A DNA stretch of 36,672 bases from a virus, in IMG/VR virus record IMGVR_UViG_3300037245_000820, positions 1-36,672 of that record; one strand, 5' to 3'. Below are positions 21,234-27,698 of the stretch, piece by piece (the stretch's first letter is position 1; each line of letters starts with the position of its first letter). Made by a program: the position numbers and the translations under genes. The notes beneath the pieces are model-generated. The model was not told where the DNA came from. It saw only the letters and a list, made by a program, of their open reading frames with translations, and did not search any database.

Positions 21234-21758
21234 TTAATGTTTTTTAAGTTTTATATTAGTTATTATTATTTTACAAAATTCCGTTAACATTTCCGATACG
21301 CTTTTCTCACTAGGTATCTTCTCAATCATCTTTTCAACTCGCTCAGTATCGTTATTCTTTTTATAATCTTCATTCATTAAACAATCATAACTTAATCTAA
21401 TTTGAGCCATTACTTTTGACTTAGCAAACGAAGCGCCCCCAGACATTAAATCACCTAATTGTTTTAAATAAAATTCCATATCATAAGGCTTAATTTCAAC
21501 ATCTTCTTTGTATCTGTATTTATGTATTACATTTTCTTGTATCTCTACAACCATACACTTCTCGATATAAGCGAATATAAGCAGTTCTAAGCTATCCGTT
21601 TGCATTGAGTGGTGTAACATTACGTTTAGATTTTTACGAACGCTTACAAGCTGTTTTATTTGTTTTTCAGATTTAGCTTTATTCTTAGAATATTTAAGAG
21701 TATATTTTAAATCTGAGATAATTGAGTCTAAACTTTGGATCATTTCAAATGGTTTCAT
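21234..21758 (-). CDS. Hypothetical protein of the replication operon
   Basis: 174 residues, helical and basic: LDSIISDLKYTLKYSKNKAK, a QMQ-free loop, VEIKPYDMEFYLKQLGDLMS and a C-terminal helix ending in NIKLKKH. No enzyme motif. Its ATG overlaps the stop of the upstream 51-residue gene (ATGA). Position between DUF6291 and the ATPase suggests a role in replication initiation, by context only. Confidence 0.55.
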   Translation of the reverse strand: MKPFEMIQSLDSIISDLKYTLKYSKNKAKSEKQIKQLVSVRKNLNVMLHHSMQTDSLELLIFAYIEKCMVVEIQENVIHKYRYKEDVEIKPYDMEFYLKQLGDLMSGGASFAKSKVMAQIRLSYDCLMNEDYKKNNDTERVEKMIEKIPSEKSVSEMLTEFCKIIITNIKLKKH

Positions 21759-21910
21759 TGTTTATTTATCTTAGCTATTAATTTTCGGTAATCAGATTCC
21801 CATTCCTCATACTTTTTTATATCCTTAGCTCTTCGTAATAATGTAGTCATATCCTTAGCTACTAGAAATGTTAAAAGTTTTTTCTCTTTATCTGTAAATT
21901 CTATAATCAT
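21755..21910 (-). CDS. Small helical protein, 51 residues
   Basis: Read by hand: MIIEFTDKEKKLLTFLVAKD then a basic amphipathic helix (RRAKDIKKYEEWESDYRKLI). Both ends overlap neighbouring genes in the ATGA manner, which strongly supports it as a real gene of the operon. Function unknown; the charge pattern suggests a protein- or nucleic-acid-binding adaptor. Confidence 0.6.
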   Translation of the reverse strand: MIIEFTDKEKKLLTFLVAKDMTTLLRRAKDIKKYEEWESDYRKLIAKINKQ

Positions 21911-22131
21911 AATTTTAAAAATTTATACGCGTTACTTCTTCCGTTTATTACCTCTTCTTTGGTAAGTACTTTTAATAGGTGTCTAATTCTTAGATCACAT
22001 TTATTTACCCAAAAACCAGCTCCATTACTTTTTTGAGTAAGTCTTATAATTTCACATCTATTATTAATAGTTTGTATAATTTTAACCTCAACCATTTCTT
22101 TATCTACTATTCCTTTATAAAAATATATCAT
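21907..22131 (-). CDS. Small protein, possible winged-helix fold
   Basis: 74 residues with start MIYFYKGIVDKEMVEVKIIQ chosen because its ATG overlaps the DUF6291 stop (ATGA); a longer reading would run 24 codons into that gene. The rest (RCEIIRLTQKSNGAGFWVNK, then a HLLKVLTKEEVINGRSNAYK helix) resembles a compact winged helix with basic turn. A DNA-binding role in replication is possible but unproven. Confidence 0.6.
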   Translation of the reverse strand: MIYFYKGIVDKEMVEVKIIQTINNRCEIIRLTQKSNGAGFWVNKCDLRIRHLLKVLTKEEVINGRSNAYKFLKL

Positions 22132-22670
22132 AAATGTGGTATTGTTTCTAATAATGTTCTTTTCCAACTTACTATTGGCTTGTTTGTTCTTCCGTTTATC
22201 CATTCCCCCTCAGTCCAAGCATCAAATTTTAAAAGTAGTTTAGCTCTAACTTTCTGATATGCTTCATCTGTTGTGTATTTGTTTTTAGCAAATATCATAA
22301 ATTCAGCTTTAGTTGGAGGGGTGAAAACCTTTTTAGGTTTCTTTACGTCTTGTACTTGTACTTGTACTTTCTCTTGTACTTGTAGGCTAGGGGTTAAATC
22401 TTTTTTTCCCACCCCTACGGTAGGGGTAACATTTAACTTAGTTTTAGTCTTATCTTCATAGCCTTTAACCTGAGAATCAATACTATTAGTCTGTGATATG
22501 TAAGCAAACTTTGCCATACCTTTTAAGTTAATAGGTTTAACACCTAAAAATTGCCTATCAAATAAAGCATCTATAAAAGCCACCTTATCCTTATCACTAA
22601 GTTCGTTATAAACATCGTAATAAGATCTAAAAAAATTGAATCCTTTTCGTTTTGTTAACTTCATAATCAA
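22128..22670 (-). CDS. DUF6291 replication-associated protein
   Basis: 180 residues. N-terminal block FFRSYYDVYNELSDKDKVAF to the FIDALFDRQFLG helix and FAYISQTNSIDSQVKGYEDK (about 12-75) is the DUF6291 pattern, found in replication-initiator-like proteins of Bacteroidota phages. A low-complexity linker with repeated Val-Gln codons (TTGTAC repeats) follows, then a C-terminal helical domain with FDAWTEGEWINGR. Comparable to DnaD/replisome-organiser architecture, by analogy. The linker DNA has a 7-bp hairpin (22411-22427) upstream of a GGGAAAAAAAG run. Confidence 0.75.
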   Translation of the reverse strand: MIMKLTKRKGFNFFRSYYDVYNELSDKDKVAFIDALFDRQFLGVKPINLKGMAKFAYISQTNSIDSQVKGYEDKTKTKLNVTPTVGVGKKDLTPSLQVQEKVQVQVQDVKKPKKVFTPPTKAEFMIFAKNKYTTDEAYQKVRAKLLLKFDAWTEGEWINGRTNKPIVSWKRTLLETIPHL

Positions 22671-22945
22671 TCGTCTTTTAACAATTCATTTAATCCTATC
22701 TCGTTTAGTTTATCTTCAGCACGTTCTAATGTTCCACAAGTCCAAGCCCAAATTCCAAACGCTTTGTCTGTTGGATAACTTACACAGTCATACATCGTAT
22801 TTTCAACACGCTTAAACACTTCGTAGTGTATTGCGTCCTTTTCCTTTACTTCGTACAAATAACCGTACTCAGTCTTGCAAATTTGATTGAAAATGTACCC
22901 TTTCACTTGTCCGATTCCTGTAAAATACTCTTTTAATTCTCTCAT
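22667..22945 (-). CDS. Small conserved protein, first of the replication operon
   Basis: 92 residues: LKEYFTGIGQVKGYIFNQIC, EYGYLYEVKEKDAIHYEVFK, then VSYPTDKAFGIWAWTCGTLE and an acidic helix ending NELLKDD. Trp-rich and alpha/beta. This type is widespread beside replication genes of Bacteroidota phages from what I recall, with no assigned function. Overlaps DUF6291 by four bases. Preceded directly by a strong terminator hairpin. Confidence 0.6.
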   Translation of the reverse strand: MRELKEYFTGIGQVKGYIFNQICKTEYGYLYEVKEKDAIHYEVFKRVENTMYDCVSYPTDKAFGIWAWTCGTLERAEDKLNEIGLNELLKDD

Positions 22946-22959
22946 ACTAAATATTATTA

Positions 22960-23008
22960 AAAAAAATACCGTTACTTTCGAGGGTGCAGCCTCTACTAAT
23001 AACGGTTT
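22960..23008 (-). terminator. Strong intrinsic terminator between the two early operons
   Basis: ACCGTTA (22968-22974) pairs with TAACGGT (23000-23006), with an inner GAGG/CCTC stem in the 25-base loop, and on the minus strand the stem is followed by ATTTTTTTTAATA. It lies after the 23140-27446 genes and just before the replication operon start, so it could also act as a leader attenuator for the latter. The upstream stretch to 23139 holds no gene. It has ATAAGTACTA and ATAAGTGCTA repeats near 23114-23145. Confidence 0.8.
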
Positions 23009-23139
23009 AAATGTTTTCGTTTTTTATTAAAACCTGCACGTTCTAATAATTATCGCAATATACGAAATATTAACGTATAAACCTAATTTTTTGTTATTTA
23101 AAAGTGTCGCGATAAGTACTAAAAGTATCGACATAAGTG

Positions 23140-23520
23140 CTAGATAGTATTTATATCTATTGCTAAACCTTTTTCAATAAGTCCGAATACATCAAAATGG
23201 TTTCTAATTAAATAATCAACCTCGCTATAATCACAACCTAAAATATCTCTATTACTTTCTATTAATTCTACCATTTTTATTGATGGAAAATAAATAGGTT
23301 CTCCTTCTAAATCTTCATTACTAAGGTCTGATAATGGTCTTAGTATTGGTTTATGTTTTCTAAGTATCAACCCTTCATAAATCAAATGATTATGTCCTAC
23401 TGTTTTTAAATCATAAGTAAAATGTAATAACGTCACTCTTCTTATTTCTTTCGTTTGTGTATCAATAGCTTTCAACCCATAAGGCAAATAAGGCGCTAAG
23501 TGTCTTAATTCTAATTTCAT
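23140..23520 (-). CDS. Conserved hypothetical phage protein
   Basis: 126 residues: LELRHLAPYLPYGLKAIDTQ, then RKHKPILRPLSDLSNEDLEG (about 53-72), and a C-terminal SNRDILGCDYSEVDYLIRNH stretch plus KGLAIDINT. The KPILRPLSDL block makes it recognisable as a widespread protein of Bacteroidota phages and prophages with unknown role. Preceded by the shared early-promoter motif. Confidence 0.65.
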   Translation of the reverse strand: MKLELRHLAPYLPYGLKAIDTQTKEIRRVTLLHFTYDLKTVGHNHLIYEGLILRKHKPILRPLSDLSNEDLEGEPIYFPSIKMVELIESNRDILGCDYSEVDYLIRNHFDVFGLIEKGLAIDINTI

Positions 23521-23539
23521 AATATTGTTTTTTAAATTC

Positions 23540-23557
23540 TTTGCTAATATACAAATT
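23540..23557 (-). promoter_or_regulatory. Shared early-promoter motif, copy 2
   Basis: Identical 18 bases to 12008-12025. The minus-strand TTAATTTG box (23553-23560) differs from TAnnTTTG at one position, with a TTG 22 bases upstream. It lies 20 bases before the start of the 126-residue gene. Confidence 0.55.
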
Positions 23558-23570
23558 AATTCTTAATAAC

Positions 23571-23735
23571 CTAACTTAAATACAATTTATACTCATCAAT
23601 GTATTTATCGAAATTATTTATGTGGCATTGCTTTAAATCAAACCGCTGCCCGTTTCTCCATTTTCTAAGGTTTACAGCCGTTCCGTTAACTATCCATATT
23701 CCTATTTTGTCTTCGTCTTTGTAAATTCGTGTCAT
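23571..23735 (-). CDS. Small beta protein, 54 residues
   Basis: Read by hand: MTRIYKDEDKIGIWIVNGTA, then VNLRKWRNGQRFDLKQCHIN and a Tyr-rich end. ATG overlaps the upstream stop (ATGA). The IYKD start and basic hairpin are shared with the 58-residue gene near 13 kb. Unknown role. Confidence 0.6.
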   Translation of the reverse strand: MTRIYKDEDKIGIWIVNGTAVNLRKWRNGQRFDLKQCHINNFDKYIDEYKLYLS

Positions 23736-23971
23736 AATTTATTTATTTCTTGTTTAACTTCGTACTCATGTTTTATTAATTCATCTAATCTATGCAAATA
23801 AACTTTTTCGCTTTCTATAACTCTGCAAGATCTTAAATTAAATAACAACTCTCTTAATGAATTATACTTAGTTACCAAACAAATTAAAGCACAATTTTTT
23901 GCAAAATACCCGTTTTTCATACCTATTCTAAATGTTTCTACTAAATATTCAGCTTCTTCTTTTACATCCAT
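23732..23971 (-). CDS. Small helical protein
   Basis: 79 residues, helical: VKEEAEYLVETFRIGMKNGY, CALICLVTKYNSLRELLFNL, then a basic/acidic C-terminus. Three cysteines, two near each other (CALIC), but no metal motif. Two bases separate it from the lipoprotein gene, so co-translation is likely. Similar small proteins occur in early operons of many phages. Confidence 0.55.
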   Translation of the reverse strand: MDVKEEAEYLVETFRIGMKNGYFAKNCALICLVTKYNSLRELLFNLRSCRVIESEKVYLHRLDELIKHEYEVKQEINKL

Positions 23972-23973
23972 AA

Positions 23974-24360
23974 CTATTTAATTAAAATTATTACTACATG
24001 TTTATTTATAATTCCTATTCCTATTCCGTTGTAGTGTTCGTTTAACATTTTTATTCTGTGATTATCGCTGTCTAAAAAAGCATTTACAACATCTTCTGGA
24101 GTAGTAACACCAAAAGATAGTATCTCGGCTGTATCCCTACCCTCTACGGGTCTAAACTTATCGTGTGAAAAGTCTGTTAAGATTTCTGTTACTCGCTCTT
24201 CAGCTAATGTATCCGCATCAAAATCACATACTAATTTATTGGTTCGGTATTGGTTTATTAATTCTAGTATCTGCTTTTGTTGACCGTTGTAATAGCATTC
24301 ATAGTTATCGTCTATTTGTCGACAACTTACAATTAAAAATAATATTAAAATTGCTTTCAT
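23974..24360 (-). CDS. CAP (SCP)-domain lipoprotein
   Basis: 128 residues. MKAILILFLIVSC is a short lipoprotein signal with the cleavage Cys at 13. The rest is a compact CAP/SCP domain: ILELINQYRTNK (31-42), SHDKF (65-69, His66), AEILSFG (78-84, Glu79), FLDSDNHRIKML (95-106, His101) and GIGIGIINKHVVIIL (112-126). His66, Glu79 and His101 fit three of the four cavity residues; the second Glu is unclear. An exported lipoprotein in an early operon could alter the host envelope, for example to exclude other phages, by inference. TAATG overlap with the upstream gene. Confidence 0.75.
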   Translation of the reverse strand: MKAILILFLIVSCRQIDDNYECYYNGQQKQILELINQYRTNKLVCDFDADTLAEERVTEILTDFSHDKFRPVEGRDTAEILSFGVTTPEDVVNAFLDSDNHRIKMLNEHYNGIGIGIINKHVVIILIK

Positions 24361-24491
24361 TATTTATGGTATTTGCTTTTGTTAACGTATATTTGTTTTT
24401 CCCTTATACTCATTAAAGCCTCAGATAATTTAATCCAAGATTTAGTAGCCTCAATACAAGCTATCTTTAATTTTTCACCTACGCTTTTCAT
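24360..24491 (-). CDS. Micro-protein, 43 residues
   Basis: Read by hand: MKSVGEKLKIACIEATKSWI, then KLSEALMSIREKQIYVNKSK. Amphipathic helices with basic end. Both ends overlap neighbours (ATGA and TAATG), strongly suggesting a translated gene. No family recognised. Confidence 0.55.
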   Translation of the reverse strand: MKSVGEKLKIACIEATKSWIKLSEALMSIREKQIYVNKSKYHK

Positions 24492-24637
24492 AATTGCTTT
24501 TCTTTTTTATATTTAGGATAATTCTTGTTAAATCTTTGCCTTGCTTTTTCAAATGTTTCAGCGTCTATCCAAATCCTATGTTTTTCTGGACCTGGTACAT
24601 TAAAATAAAACGGCTTCATTTTCTTTTTACGTGTCAT
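24488..24637 (-). CDS. Small basic protein, 49 residues
   Basis: Read by hand: MTRKKKMKPFYFNVPGPEKH then RIWIDAETFEKARQRFNKNY and a Lys-rich end. Very basic, possibly nucleic-acid binding. Overlaps the HNH gene by 11 bases and the next gene by four. Its placement suggests co-translation with the nuclease. Confidence 0.55.
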   Translation of the reverse strand: MTRKKKMKPFYFNVPGPEKHRIWIDAETFEKARQRFNKNYPKYKKEKQL

Positions 24638-25013
24638 AACTCTTAATCTCTTTAATCAATTCTTCTAATAGCTCTTCCTTTTCAAATTTAAACCACTTTT
24701 TAACGCTGTGAGCCTTATCAGATAAACCACCTATAAAATCACTCCCTTTGTATTCTTCAAGCCAATACGTAAAGGCTATGCTATTACCGTGTGCTGAAAA
24801 TTTACTACTCATTGTATGATGCCCAACACATAAGCAAATACCATTATTAACATCCCATCTAGTAGCTGAGTTTTTACGGCTAAAAATATGATGACTGTTT
24901 AGTGTGGGTTTGTGTTTACAGTTTTCAATCTCACACTTCATCCCAGCCCGAAGTTTTACTAATGAACTCCAGGCTTTATCTAATTTTCCATCAACTCCTT
25001 TTTTTGCTTTCAT
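24627..25013 (-). CDS. HNH endonuclease, recombination-module type
   Basis: 128 residues. Zinc and HNH elements in order: C27 and C32, NSHHIFSR (39-46, His pair), NNGICLCVGHH (56-66, Cys and His). Unlike the NUMOD4 enzyme nearer the replication genes it has no homing DNA-binding domains. Placed next to SSB and the annealing protein, it resembles NinG/Rap-like structure-specific recombination nucleases in context, but its fold is only inferred to be the HNH type. ATG overlaps the SSB stop (TGATG). Confidence 0.8.
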   Translation of the reverse strand: MKAKKGVDGKLDKAWSSLVKLRAGMKCEIENCKHKPTLNSHHIFSRKNSATRWDVNNGICLCVGHHTMSSKFSAHGNSIAFTYWLEEYKGSDFIGGLSDKAHSVKKWFKFEKEELLEELIKEIKSYDT

Positions 25014-25363
25014 CAGAAAGGAAGATCATCATCTACTACATTCGTAGTTGGTTCTGTGTTTTGGGTAGTCGTGTTTTCAGACACACCTTCAGCTTTCTCA
25101 ATGCGCCAACCTTGAATAGAATTAAAATACACAGCAACTCCTTCAGGATTAATCCATTCCTGACCTCTAAGATTAATACTAATTTTAACGTCAGCACCCA
25201 CTTTGTAAGAATCTAGTAAATCTACTTTATCCTGTACAAATTCAACTAATAACATTTGTGGATATTGGTCTGTTGTCGTCACTACACATTCACGTTTTCT
25301 AAAACCACTTGCTCCAAATGTTTTAGTTTCTCTAATCAATTTAATTTTTCCTGTTACTTCCAT
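25013..25363 (-). CDS. ssb: Single-stranded DNA-binding protein (DUF3127-like)
   Basis: 116 residues. OB-fold start (MEVTGKIKLIRETKTFGASG, RKRECVVTTTD), a beta-rich middle (VDLLDSYKVGADVKISINLR) and a flexible acidic end with DDDLPF at the very C-terminus, the hallmark tip that SSB uses to recruit partners. The first half matches DUF3127, a Bacteroidota phage SSB-like family. It lies between DUF1367 and the HNH nuclease, as expected in a recombination/replication module. Confidence 0.85.
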   Translation of the reverse strand: MEVTGKIKLIRETKTFGASGFRKRECVVTTTDQYPQMLLVEFVQDKVDLLDSYKVGADVKISINLRGQEWINPEGVAVYFNSIQGWRIEKAEGVSENTTTQNTEPTTNVVDDDLPF

Positions 25364-25366
25364 AAT

Positions 25367-25453
25367 TTAATCTAATTTATTGTTTAAGTTATTCATATAA
25401 ATCATATTTAGATATTCTAAATTTTGCGTTGTTGTTGTTGTTTCGTTTCCCAT
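25367..25453 (-). CDS. Possible micro-protein, 28 residues
   Basis: Read by hand: MGNETTTTTQNLEYLNMIYM then a short Asn/Lys-rich end. Spacing to the SSB gene is three bases. Could be a real small gene or a chance frame in AT-rich sequence. Low confidence. Confidence 0.25.
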   Translation of the reverse strand: MGNETTTTTQNLEYLNMIYMNNLNNKLD

Positions 25454-25463
25454 AATTTATTTA

Positions 25464-25877
25464 TTAAAAATATTGTTCTATATTATCTTCTATTAATTGT
25501 TTGTCAAATTTAAAGTATTTTACGATAACATCCAAACATTTATTGTAATATTCTGAAAATTCGTAGTTATCCATTGAGCCGAATGATATGCTTTTAGCCT
25601 GTTTAATCGGCTCATTCTGCATATTTAAGCGTTCTGTATAATATCCAGCCTCTATTGTAATATCGTTTCTTAAATCGGTTGTGTTTGTATAACGTTCCTG
25701 ATTACTATAAACCATATTAATTAAGGCAAAGAATTTTCTATGAAACATTATGTTTCGTTTCTTTTTAATCTCACACTCGACAAACTCATTAGGCTTGATG
25801 CGTTTCAATTTCTCGTAGTCGCTATCATAAGCTACTTTAAATGAATTATCGAATTGTTTAACTAAAATGATTTTCAT
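25464..25877 (-). CDS. DUF1367-like protein
   Basis: 137 residues: MKIILVKQFDNSFKVAYDSD, FVECEIKKKRNIMFHRKFFA (about 32-51), then a central AGYYTERLNMQNEP segment and a helical end with DNIEQYF. The K-x-R-N-x-x-F-HRKFFAL block is the DUF1367 signature, often found beside NinB-type recombination genes in phages. Probably a recombination accessory. ATG overlaps the upstream stop (TAATG). Confidence 0.75.
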   Translation of the reverse strand: MKIILVKQFDNSFKVAYDSDYEKLKRIKPNEFVECEIKKKRNIMFHRKFFALINMVYSNQERYTNTTDLRNDITIEAGYYTERLNMQNEPIKQAKSISFGSMDNYEFSEYYNKCLDVIVKYFKFDKQLIEDNIEQYF

Positions 25878-26056
25878 TATTTACTAGCTAAAATTATAAT
25901 TCCAAGTATTAAAACCCATATAATTATAACTATCCATATTGGTGATAAAACCCACCACCAAGACCAATCTATTGTATTTGTTAGTTTTAGTATTATAAAT
26001 ACTATTGTTAATAATCCTGTAAATCCTATCCCTGAACTACTACTGTTTTTACTCAT
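25877..26056 (-). CDS. Two-span membrane protein, Fragile-X-F-like phage family
   Basis: 59 residues read by hand: MSKNSSSSGIGFTGLLTIVF, then NTIDWSWWWVLSPIW and a hydrophobic end. Two membrane segments flank the SWWWVLSPIW block. Small phage proteins with this exact block are often annotated as transmembrane Fragile-X-F protein, a label without known function. The recognition is from memory of that family. It sits inside the recombination operon with TAATG overlap. Confidence 0.7.
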   Translation of the reverse strand: MSKNSSSSGIGFTGLLTIVFIILKLTNTIDWSWWWVLSPIWIVIIIWVLILGIIILASK

Positions 26057-26068
26057 AATTAATTGTTT

Positions 26069-26284
26069 TTATCGGTTATGTCTTTGGTTAAATTTCCAGT
26101 CTTTTAATTCTTTATCAGCTTTCTTTTTAGCTTTTCTAAGCTGTTTGAAAACTGGATCATCTTTGTATAACTCATAATCATCAAATAATACTTCAGCTTT
26201 GATGAATTGTAGTTTAAGTTCCGTTGGTATCTCGTGGTAATGTTCCTGTAACATTGTTACGTACATCTTTTTAGTCGCTCCCAT
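26069..26284 (-). CDS. Small helical protein beside the annealing protein
   Basis: 71 residues, helical and highly charged: MYVTMLQEHYHEIPTELKLQ, then VLFDDYELYKDDPVFKQLRK and AKKKADKELKDWKFN. TAATG overlap with the Rad52-type gene upstream. Probably co-translated; may assist the annealing protein, by context only. Confidence 0.6.
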   Translation of the reverse strand: MGATKKMYVTMLQEHYHEIPTELKLQFIKAEVLFDDYELYKDDPVFKQLRKAKKKADKELKDWKFNQRHNR

Positions 26285-26850
26285 TATTTAGTAAATTTAC
26301 CCCAATTAAAACGAGTTGCACCATTATTATCTTGTGCCGCTAAACCTGTTATTTTACCATCTTTAAATTCGCTTATCCATTTCCACTCTTTAAGTTTTAA
26401 ATCCCAAGTAGCTTTTGGATATTTTTTACCGCTAATAGTTTTTAACTCCCATTCATTAGCCAGTAGTTTAACCGATATAACAGGGTAGTCATATAATTCT
26501 CTACCTATACCCCAATTAAAACCAGCACGTTTAAAACTGTCACTTGCCTCACCTTTTTGTTTCTCAGCCATTGATTCAGTTCCAGCATCCCATTTCCAAA
26601 CCCACAAAGGATCAATATCTATTCCAGTTCCATCAGTTACATTTATTCCTATTCCGCAATAAATAACATTCTTAATTTCTTTATGGTTACGTTGCCAACA
26701 ATCAGAACCGCAAACATCATCAAGTCTATTCATATCAACCCTAGCGTCTTTATAAGCCAGTATAGTAGCATAACCACCTTTATTAATACTTTGCACTCTA
26801 AAATCAATATCCTCAATTGTTAAAGGCTCTTTTAATTTCTTTAAATCCAT
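26284..26850 (-). CDS. Rad52-type single-strand annealing protein
   Basis: 188 residues. The Rad52/22 (Sak-like) core is visible: VQSINKGGYATILAYKDARV (about 19-38), NRLDDVCGSDCWQRNHKEI (about 41-59), and WKWDAGTESMAEKQKGEASD to a SFKRAGFNWGIGRELYDYPV block (about 85-124). Such proteins anneal complementary strands during phage recombination and replication. It sits with SSB, DUF1367 and an HNH nuclease, the usual partners. Near the start of the early operon, so expressed early. Confidence 0.88.
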   Translation of the reverse strand: MDLKKLKEPLTIEDIDFRVQSINKGGYATILAYKDARVDMNRLDDVCGSDCWQRNHKEIKNVIYCGIGINVTDGTGIDIDPLWVWKWDAGTESMAEKQKGEASDSFKRAGFNWGIGRELYDYPVISVKLLANEWELKTISGKKYPKATWDLKLKEWKWISEFKDGKITGLAAQDNNGATRFNWGKFTK

Positions 26851-26852
26851 AA

Positions 26853-27095
26853 TTATAGTTTTGAAAATTCATTAATTAATCCAACTGTTTTAATAAAGAA
26901 GGTGTCAAATTCTTCTCTCGTTGCTTCAACACAATCTAGTGTTTTTGTGTAGAACTTATACTCAGCATCTAAACCATCTGATTCGCTTACACTAATTTTA
27001 TTATAATCCACATCCAAAATATTGTCTTCTGTTATTTTAATAACGTAGGTTATTCTCCCTAATCTTACTAATTTTAAATATTTAATAGTTTTCAT
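26853..27095 (-). CDS. Small hypothetical early protein
   Basis: 80 residues: IKYLKLVRLGRITYVIKITE, a strand pair, FYTKTLDCVEATREEFDTFF and a helical end. Alpha/beta, no motif. Two bases before the annealing protein gene. Its segment CVEATREEFDTFF resembles small phage proteins that sit near recombination genes. Unknown function. Confidence 0.55.
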   Translation of the reverse strand: MKTIKYLKLVRLGRITYVIKITEDNILDVDYNKISVSESDGLDAEYKFYTKTLDCVEATREEFDTFFIKTVGLINEFSKL

Positions 27096-27100
27096 TGTAT

Positions 27101-27271
27101 TTAGTTTTTGTATTTATTATAACGTTCTTTTCTATATTCTGTAATTTGTTTATCGTAACTTACACCGCTTTTATTGTGTCCGTAGCTAGAATAATTAAGT
27201 AAGGGTTCATCTCTTAACATTGTAATAGGGTTTAATCCTAAATTCCAAAATAGTGGTTTAGTTTTCTTCAT
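27101..27271 (-). CDS. Small early protein, 56 residues
   Basis: Read by hand: MKKTKPLFWNLGLNPITMLR, then SYGHNKSGVSYDKQITEYRK and a basic end. Overlaps the stop of the first early gene by 14 bases. Basic and Tyr/Asn rich, possibly nucleic-acid binding. It was too short for simple length filters. Confidence 0.55.
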   Translation of the reverse strand: MKKTKPLFWNLGLNPITMLRDEPLLNYSSYGHNKSGVSYDKQITEYRKERYNKYKN

Positions 27272-27446
27272 AATATTCGTAGTTTATTAAATCGTTGTGG
27301 TAAATTACTGTTAATCTATCAGTGTAATAAACAGGTAATAATCCCGTAAATATACTGCCTCTCGTTGGGTATTCTATTACAAACTCTTGACCGTGTCTAT
27401 CTAATAGTATAGTTCCTTCAGGTAGTTTTTCTTTTGGTATCTCCAT
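27258..27446 (-). CDS. First early gene, small beta-rich protein
   Basis: 62 residues: KLPEGTILLDRHGQEFVIEY, GSIFTGLLPVYYTDRLTVIY and an acidic end. Likely small SH3-like barrel. It is the first gene after the strong early promoter, with a leader of only about a dozen bases. Position suggests a host-takeover role, by analogy to other phages. No family recognised. Confidence 0.6.
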   Translation of the reverse strand: MEIPKEKLPEGTILLDRHGQEFVIEYPTRGSIFTGLLPVYYTDRLTVIYHNDLINYEYYEEN

Positions 27447-27465
27447 AATTATCGTTTTGTTTCAA

Positions 27466-27495
27466 CAAATATACAACTCTTTTTTAGATATACAA
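27466..27495 (-). promoter_or_regulatory. Main early promoter, Bacteroidota sigma-A type
   Basis: Minus strand TTG (27493-27495), 19 bases, TATATTTG (27466-27473): an exact match to the TTG-N19-TAnnTTTG layout of Flavobacterium promoters. Start of transcription would be near 27459, just upstream of the first early ATG at 27446. Confidence 0.8.
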
Positions 27496-27585
27496 TGACT
27501 TATTTTAAAGTTGTTAAGATAGTATTATTTAAGGGTAATATAATATTAATGAAAATAAATACGATTTATGTTGCGTATGTCGTTT

Positions 27586-27593
27586 TATTTTTG
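27586..27593 (+). promoter_or_regulatory. Possible late promoter -7 box
   Basis: TATTTTTG matches TAnnTTTG on the plus strand, about 50 bases upstream of the leader hairpin. The nearest upstream TTG is only 12 bases away, so the -33 half is absent or an activator is needed. Confidence 0.4.
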
Positions 27594-27640
27594 TATATTG
27601 CCATTTCATAATTGAGTATGTTTTTTCATAGTTTTAGTTT

Positions 27641-27687
27641 ACTGCTCTCTTAGGTCACTTTGATAACCGAAGATAGGGAGCAGTTTT
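27641..27687 (+). terminator. Leader hairpin before the late operon
   Basis: ACTGCTCTC (27641-27649) pairs with GGGAGCAGT (27676-27684) over 9 positions with one G-U; the loop has GGT and ACC that may pair further. TTTT follows at 27684-27687, then AAAAAAG. It lies 12 bases upstream of the first late ATG and could be an attenuator that late factors must override, or a stabilising 5' structure. Confidence 0.5.
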
Positions 27688-27698
27688 AAAAAAGAAAG

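Noticed and set aside
22131-22203. Longer N-terminus for the 74-residue gene after DUF6291
   Set aside because: It would overlap DUF6291 by over 70 bases, while an internal ATG overlapping the stop as ATGA matches the style of the whole operon.
22033-22257. Plus-strand open frame opposite the end of DUF6291
   Set aside because: Antisense to two coupled operon genes, and rich in Phe, Tyr and Ile as expected for the complement of AT-rich coding DNA.
24902-25216. Plus-strand open frame of 104 codons opposite the HNH and SSB genes
   Set aside because: It is antisense to two well-supported genes; composition is low-complexity Ser/Phe/Leu with no recognisable motif.
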